Source of the DNA: Streptomyces sp. TRM68416
Lineage (GTDB): Bacteria > Actinomycetota > Actinomycetes > Streptomycetales > Streptomycetaceae
Assembly (NCBI RefSeq): GCF_014596915.1
Contig: NZ_JACVWU010000032.1
Location: 1 to 64,000, forward strand
DNA: 64,000 nt
Reading direction: 5' to 3'
A program made the translations under genes and the position numbers. The notes below the pieces were generated by a model, which did no database searches, was not told the origin of the DNA, and was given only the letters and a program-made list of their open reading frames with translations. This document shows positions 54,222 to 64,000 of the stretch, piece after piece. Numbering within the stretch: position 1 is the first letter of the stretch; the number at the start of each line of letters is the position of its first letter.

Positions 54222-54390
54222 CGCCGCCCCACCTCCACCCGGAGCACGCACTCCTTGTGCGGGGCCGGGCCGAAGCGGACCTCCCAGCCGGGCGGCACCG
54301 CCCGCCAGGCCGGCCACAACGACAGCCGTCTCTCGGAGTTCTCCAGCACCAGGTGCCGATGACCGGGATCGAACGGACCCGACTGCCGCG

Positions 54391-54394
<4 letters not shown>
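54218..54394 (-). CDS. MbtH-like protein
   Basis: A 58-residue partner of the NRPS adenylation domain, needed by many such domains for folding or activity. It shows the family signature LVLENSERRLSLWPAW, then VPPGWEVRFGP and the KECVLRVEV strand (N-E--SLWP---PPGW pattern). The Trp after the C-terminal strand seen in many homologues is absent here (ends VEVGRR). ATG 54394 overlaps the NRPS stop and its own stop overlaps the transferase start, so all three are translationally coupled. Confidence 0.85.
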
Positions 54395-58259
<3,865 letters not shown>

Positions 58260-58263
<4 letters not shown>

Positions 58264-58487
58264 GCCGCCCCCAGCAGCAGAGCCCAGGCCTCGATCGCCG
58301 GCTGCTCGGCGAGGTCGGCGAAGTCGGCCTTGATGTCGTACGCGCTGCGCCAGCGCTCCAGGAGAGCCATGATGCGAACGGAGTCCAGGCCGTAGTCCAC
58401 GAGGTTCTCGTCGACGGGTATGTCCGCGGGGTCCTCGCCGAGACAGTCGGCGACGTCGGCGCGGATCTCTTCGATGGTGAGGGCCAT
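58260..58487 (-). CDS. Stand-alone aryl carrier protein
   Basis: A 75-residue carrier protein with phosphopantetheine site DYGLDSVRIMAL (Ser36) and the IEEIRADVADCLGEDPADI start usual for aryl carrier domains. In E. coli the equivalent domain is fused to the C-terminus of EntB; here it is a separate gene directly after the isochorismatase gene (3-bp gap) and overlapping the NRPS start (ATGA). It would carry the dihydroxybenzoyl group from EntE to the EntF condensation domain. Confidence 0.9.
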
Positions 58488-58490
58488 CGC

Positions 58491-59123
58491 TCAGACCTCC
58501 TGGAACAGGGCGTCGGTGGTGGTCACGACCGCGCAGCGGCGCGCGGCCCAGCGCAGGGCCATGGCGTGGTCCTCGGAGGAGAAGTCGGCGACGGCGTCGG
58601 CGACCACGAACGCCTGGACGTCCCGCTGCCAGGCGTCGGCGGCGGTCATCAGCACCCCGATGTGCGCGTACACGCCGACGATGACCAGCTGGTCACGGCC
58701 GGAGGCGTCGAGCAGCTCCTGCAGTCCGGTGCGCACGAAAGCGCTGTACTTCCACTTGGTGAGCACCGTGTCCCCGGGCGCGGGGGCCACGGCGTCCGGC
58801 ACGGCGAGGGCGGTGGGGTCGTCCTGGACGCCCGGGCCCCAGAAGTCGAGCTGAAGACCGCGCTGTTCGGGGGTCTGGCCGCCGCGCTGCGCCGAGTAGA
58901 CGACCGGCACACCGAGGCGGCGGGCCTCCTTCAGCAGGTGGGAGACGTTGTGGAGCAGGCCGGCCAGAGGCTGTTCGCCGGCCGGGAAAGCGGACAGGAA
59001 GTGCTGCTGCAGGTCGTGCACGAGGAGCACGGCGCGGGCCGGGGCGACGGTCCACGCGACCCGGTTCGCGGGAAGCTCGTCGGCTGCCGGGAGCGGGTAG
59101 GAGGAGATGGCGGGAAGTGCCAT
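58491..59123 (-). CDS. entB: Isochorismatase (EntB N-terminal domain type)
   Basis: Enzyme of 210 residues that hydrolyses isochorismate to 2,3-dihydro-2,3-dihydroxybenzoate and pyruvate. Motifs are RAVLLVHDLQQHFLSAF with the catalytic Asp, TKWKYSAFVRT with the conserved Lys, and VIVGVYAHIGVLMTAADAW. The Cys of cysteine-hydrolase relatives is replaced (GV instead of GC), which phenazine- and siderophore-type isochorismatases tolerate. It lacks the C-terminal carrier domain of E. coli EntB, which is supplied by the next gene. Confidence 0.9.
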   Translation of the reverse strand: MALPAISSYPLPAADELPANRVAWTVAPARAVLLVHDLQQHFLSAFPAGEQPLAGLLHNVSHLLKEARRLGVPVVYSAQRGGQTPEQRGLQLDFWGPGVQDDPTALAVPDAVAPAPGDTVLTKWKYSAFVRTGLQELLDASGRDQLVIVGVYAHIGVLMTAADAWQRDVQAFVVADAVADFSSEDHAMALRWAARRCAVVTTTDALFQEV

Positions 59124-59138
59124 GGAGCCAGGGGCCTT

Positions 59139-60766
<1,628 letters not shown>

Positions 60767-60770
<4 letters not shown>

Positions 60771-61966
60771 AGCGAGGCTCCCACTGCGTGCAGGAAGGTA
60801 CGGAACTTGGCCGCCGTTTCCGCCGTCTCGGCCTCCGGTGTCGACGCGGCCACCACCCCGGCGCCCGCGAACAGCCGCAGGGACCGCCCCTCGGCCTCGG
60901 CGCAGCGGATCGTCACGACCCACTCGCCGTCCCCGTCCGCGTCCTGCCAGCCGACCATGCCGGTGTAGGGGCCGCGGTCGAAGGGCTCCGACTCGGCGAT
61001 CACGGTCCGGGCCACATCGGTCGGGGTGCCGCACACCGCCGGGGTGGGGTGCAGCGCGGACGCCAGTTCCAGTGCCGTCGTGTCCGGGGCGGCGAGCTCG
61101 CCGGTGACCGTCGTCGACAGGTGCCACATGGCCGCCGTACGCACGAGGGTGGGCCGCTCGGGCACGTCCAGGTCGCGGCAGAAGGGGGCGAGGGCCTCGC
61201 GTACGGCGGCCACGACGACGGCGTGCTCGTGCAGGTCCTTGGGGGACTCCAGGAGGGCGACCGCGCGGCGGACGTCCTCGGCGAGGTCGTCACTGCGCGG
61301 GATGGAACCGGCCAGCGGGTTGGCGGTGAGGCGGCCGTTTCGGCGGGAGACGAGGAGTTCGGGGCTGGCGCCGATCAGGGTGCGGCCGGGGCCGCTGGGC
61401 ACGGCGAAGGTGTAGCCGGCCGGGTCGCGCTGGGCCAGTCGGCGCAGCATGGCCATGAGGTCGGGCTCGCGCCGGGATGTGAGTTCCAGGGTGCGGGCGA
61501 GGACGACCTTGTCGAACTCACCGGCCCGCATCCGGGCGACCGCTGCGGCGACCGCCTCGCCGTACCGCTCGGGGGCGGGCACCTCCCGCACCCGCCAGTC
61601 GGGCCTGCCCTCCTCGTGCGGCACGGGCAGGGCGACGAGCGGGTCCTCGCGCAGCGGGGGCGCCCAGTGGACCGTCTCAGGGACGGTGAGGGCGGCCGGT
61701 GCGTCCGGGGCGAAGGGGACCGAGCCGACGACGACCGGGGCCGGGGCGTCCGGGCGGCGCAGGGTCTGAAGCGTGTCGCGCACCCGGTGGCTCAACGGGC
61801 CGCTGCCGTGAGGTATTTCGGTCGTGGTGCCGCGGCCCAGGAGGGTGCGGTGGGGCGTGGCGAGGAAGCGGTCCGTGGCGGGGCGGTAGGCCTCCAGGAG
61901 GGCCGTGGCCGCGCCGGGGGAGACCAGCGGGACGGTGGTGGTGGGTTCGTGCAGTGAGAGGGACAT
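60767..61966 (-). CDS. entC: Isochorismate synthase (EntC/DhbC)
   Basis: Chorismate-utilising enzyme of 399 residues that converts chorismate to isochorismate, the first committed step of dihydroxybenzoate synthesis. The conserved core has FDKVVLARTLEL, TLIGASPELLVSRRNG, ANPLAGSIPR, a HEHAVVVAAVREAL segment with catalytic acid nearby, ASALHPTPAVCGTP and a Mg-binding ESEPFDRGPYTGMVGW. TGGAGAC precedes ATG 61966. A 112-bp gap separates it from the entA stop, the widest in the operon. Confidence 0.92.
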
Positions 61967-62078
61967 GGGTGTCTCCAGTGGGGCGGCGCGACGGGGGTGG
62001 GTCGGGGCGCGCGGCGTGGGGGCGTCGGCGGACCGGGCGCCCGGATCGGGCGCGGGCTACGGCCGTGGAGCGGCGTGG

Positions 62079-62861
62079 TCAGGCGCCCAAGGTGGCTCCG
62101 CCGTCGACGTACAGGTCGTGCAGGGTGATGTGCCGGGCCCGGTCGGAGACCAGGAAGACGACCGCGTCGGCGATGTCGGCGGGGTCGGCGATCCGGCCGA
62201 GCGGGATGCCCGTGCGGTACGTGGCCGGGTCGCCCTCGATGACACGCCGGGGCGCGGCCTGCTCGTCGTCGGCCGTCCACAGGGCGCGCTGCATGTCTGT
62301 GAGAGTGGAGCCGGGGGAGACCGTGTTGCAGCGGACGCCGCTGGCCGCCACCTCCAGGCCCAGGCACTTGGTGAACATGACGGCCGCTGCCTTGGAGGCG
62401 GCGTAGGCGGCCATGCCCGTACGGGGGATTCCGGCCGCGTTGGAGGCGACGGTGACGATGCTGCCGTGGCCGCGCTCGGCCATCCGGCGGGCGGCGGCGC
62501 GCGAGACGTGGAAGACGCCGGAGGCGTTGACGGCGAAGGTGGCCGCCCAGTCCTCGTCGGTGAGGTCCACGACGTGGGCGGGGCGCAGGACTCCGGCGAC
62601 GTTGACGGCGATATCCAGCGGGCCGAGCGTGGCCTCCGCCTCGTCGACGAGGGCCTCCACGGCGGCGGCGTCGGTCACGTCCAGCGGACGGGCGGTGATC
62701 GGGGCGCCGTGCTTGGCGGCGACTTCTTCCACCCCGTCCCGGTCGATGTCGGTGGCGAGGACTCGGGCGCCCTGCTCGACGAGGGCGGTGACGACGGCCT
62801 GTCCGATGCCCCGGCCCGCGCCGCTCACGAGGGCGAGCCGGCCCACCAGGTCCGCGCTCAC
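62079..62861 (-). CDS. entA: 2,3-dihydro-2,3-dihydroxybenzoate dehydrogenase (EntA/DhbA)
   Basis: SDR-family enzyme of 260 residues that oxidises dihydro-dihydroxybenzoate to 2,3-dihydroxybenzoate with NAD+. It contains the nucleotide-binding SGAGRGIG, an NVAGVLRP segment, catalytic SNAAGIPRTGMAAYAASKAA (Ser, Tyr, Lys) and the C-terminal LYVDGGATLGA. GTG 62861 overlaps the stop of the upstream binding-protein gene (GTGA). Its place directly before entC and entE gives the functional assignment among SDRs. Confidence 0.9.
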   Translation of the reverse strand: MSADLVGRLALVSGAGRGIGQAVVTALVEQGARVLATDIDRDGVEEVAAKHGAPITARPLDVTDAAAVEALVDEAEATLGPLDIAVNVAGVLRPAHVVDLTDEDWAATFAVNASGVFHVSRAAARRMAERGHGSIVTVASNAAGIPRTGMAAYAASKAAAVMFTKCLGLEVAASGVRCNTVSPGSTLTDMQRALWTADDEQAAPRRVIEGDPATYRTGIPLGRIADPADIADAVVFLVSDRARHITLHDLYVDGGATLGA

Positions 62862-63832
62862 GGGGCGAGCGCCTTGGTCAGGTCGTCCAGGACGATCCGC
62901 GCGGCCAGCGGGCCGCCCGCGCTGTTCCAGGCCGAGCCCTCGATGACGACGACATGGCCGTCCTTCTCCGCCTTCAGCTTGTTGAAGTTGGCCACCTTCT
63001 GCGCCTCGGCGTACGCCCTCTCGCCGTCCGCCCGGTCGCCGAGGGTGCCGAAGAACAGCCAGTCGCCGTCGATGGTGGACAGCTTCTCCAGGCTCACCGG
63101 CTCGCTGTGCCCCGCGCTCGCGCCCTGCTGGTCCTTGGGCCGGGCCAGACCCAGCGTGGAGAGGGTGGAGCCGACATGGCCGACACCCTTGCCGACCACC
63201 GACGGCGCCCCGTTCTGCCAGCGGATCACGCTGACGACCGCGCCCGCGTTGTCCCCGAGCTTCTCCTTCGTCGCGGCGACGTCCGCGTCGAAGTCCGTGA
63301 GGATCTTCTCGGCCTCCGTCTCCTTGTTCAGCGCGTCGGCCGTCGCGGTGAACGCCTTCTTCCAGTCCTCGTTGAGTTTGGCGGTGACCACGGTCGGGGC
63401 GATCGCCTCCAGCTTGGAGACCTCGCTCTTCACCGCGGTCGTCTCGTCCAGCAGGATCAGATCGGGCTGGAGCGCCGCGAGCTTCTCCATGTCCGCCTCC
63501 GCGACGGTGGCGACGACCTGCGCCGTGGACGCCTTGTCGGCCAGGTAGGTGGACACGCCGGTCTGGCCGCGGCCCGCGGTGGCGCCGACCGTCTCGATCC
63601 CGAGGGCGAGGGCGGCGTCCAGGGTTGGCTCGCTGAGCGTGACAACCTTCTGCGGGGCGCTCGGCACCTCGACCTCGCGGCCCGTGGCGTCGGTGATCCG
63701 ACGCGTGCTCGACTCCTCGGCGGCGCTGCCGCTCCCGTCGTCACCACCGCAGCCGGTCAGGAACAGCGCTCCCGAGACGACGGCTGCGGCGGAGGTCAGG
63801 ACTGCCCGGCGGGGGGCACGTGCACGGAACAT
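62858..63832 (-). CDS. Ferric-siderophore substrate-binding lipoprotein (FepB-like)
   Basis: Binding lipoprotein of 324 residues for uptake of the ferric siderophore. Signal and lipobox: RRAVLTSAAAVVSGALFLTGCGG. The fold is the helix-backbone class III type (ITDATGREVEVPSAPQKVVTLSEPTLDAALALGIETVG, then LQPDLILLDE). AAGGAG lies 10 bp before ATG 63832. No matching permease or ATPase lies in the window; they may be to the right or elsewhere. It is separated by 66 bp from the partial Fes-like gene and overlaps entA. Confidence 0.9.
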   Translation of the reverse strand: MFRARAPRRAVLTSAAAVVSGALFLTGCGGDDGSGSAAEESSTRRITDATGREVEVPSAPQKVVTLSEPTLDAALALGIETVGATAGRGQTGVSTYLADKASTAQVVATVAEADMEKLAALQPDLILLDETTAVKSEVSKLEAIAPTVVTAKLNEDWKKAFTATADALNKETEAEKILTDFDADVAATKEKLGDNAGAVVSVIRWQNGAPSVVGKGVGHVGSTLSTLGLARPKDQQGASAGHSEPVSLEKLSTIDGDWLFFGTLGDRADGERAYAEAQKVANFNKLKAEKDGHVVVIEGSAWNSAGGPLAARIVLDDLTKALAP

Positions 63833-63898
63833 AAGGGTGCAGCTCCTTGAAAGTGAGGGTGTGTGCGAGCCGGGAAAGCTCTCAGGCGATGAAAGTGT

Positions 63899-64000
63899 TC
63901 AGGTGCCGAACAGGCGCACCAGGCCGTCGGCCAGCGCGCCGTGCCAACAGGCGTAGTCGTGGCCGCCGTTGAACTCGTCGTAGGTGACCGGATAGCCCTT
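63899..64000 (-). CDS. Enterochelin esterase-like protein, C-terminal part (runs off the window)
   Basis: The last 33 codons of a leftward gene cut by the window edge. They read KGYPVTYDEFNGGHDYACWH and end LADGLVRLFGT. The EFNGGHDY-CW stretch with the catalytic His matches the C-terminus of the Fes-like protein at 52337, so this is a second Fes-family esterase at the head of the visible operon. Confidence 0.85.
   Translation of the reverse strand, partial: KGYPVTYDEFNGGHDYACWHGALADGLVRLFGT

Overview
The window is high-GC actinobacterial DNA and almost certainly comes from Streptomyces. The support is third-position GC bias, Tat and lipoprotein signal peptides, dense secreted glycosidases with ricin-type lectin tails, a DmdR/DtxR-like iron box, GTG/TTG starts and many ATGA/GTGA start-stop overlaps. 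No tRNA, rRNA, CRISPR array or replication origin was seen.

Layout. (1) 0.5-12.7 kb is a sugar-utilisation locus: a LacI-type regulator with two perfect CGAACCGGTTCG palindromes upstream, a three-gene carbohydrate ABC importer, an intracellular (alpha/alpha)6 glycosidase, two tandem near-duplicate secreted clan GH-A glycosidases with ricin-type lectin domains, and a secreted GH5-like enzyme with a lectin tail. (2) 12.9-19.2 kb is an amino-acid locus: a FAD D-amino-acid dehydrogenase-like protein, an ornithine cyclodeaminase/ketimine reductase-family protein, a GntR/FCD regulator and a polar amino-acid ABC importer. The same AGGTATTACACCT operator sits in front of both transcription units. The importer genes show three separate signs of single-base indels. 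(3) 19.9-26.6 kb encodes a CapA-like phosphoesterase, a two-domain iron/thiamine-type permease, an ATPase, a LysR regulator and a binding lipoprotein. (4) 26.9-32.7 kb holds an MFS exporter, a secreted esterase, a ThDP enzyme, an RraA-like protein and a luciferase-like flavoprotein, closed by a 19-bp terminator stem. (5) 32.8-49.4 kb is a secreted-hydrolase island mixed with decaying genes: two type-B carboxylesterases, a second copy of the secreted esterase, two Tat-lipoprotein esterases and a ceramidase-like Tat protein. Broken genes here are a carboxylesterase/ceramidase chimera, a GH3 C-terminal fragment, an IS110 transposase fragment, a doubly frameshifted MFS gene, an SDR fragment beside an intact TetR gene, and a caspase-like remnant. 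(6) 49.4-64 kb is an iron locus: a secreted beta-propeller and a surface protein with four HWLRFLAP repeats, divergent across an iron box from an enterochelin-esterase-like gene, followed by a compact leftward catecholate siderophore operon (FepB-like, EntA, EntC, EntE, EntB, free aryl carrier protein, EntF, MbtH, phosphopantetheinyl transferase). A second Fes-like gene runs off the right edge.

How it fits together. The siderophore operon makes 2,3-dihydroxybenzoate from chorismate and joins it to an amino acid that the A-domain pocket suggests is serine, so the product is probably enterobactin-like. Fes-type esterases would release the iron. Regions 1 to 3 each pair an importer with a local regulator and recognisable operator sites. 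Regions 4 and 5 look like an extracellular ester-degrading island that has been duplicated and rearranged. The least familiar candidate systems are the iron-box-controlled HWLRFLAP-repeat surface operon and the esterase/ThDP-enzyme/RraA/flavoprotein operon.
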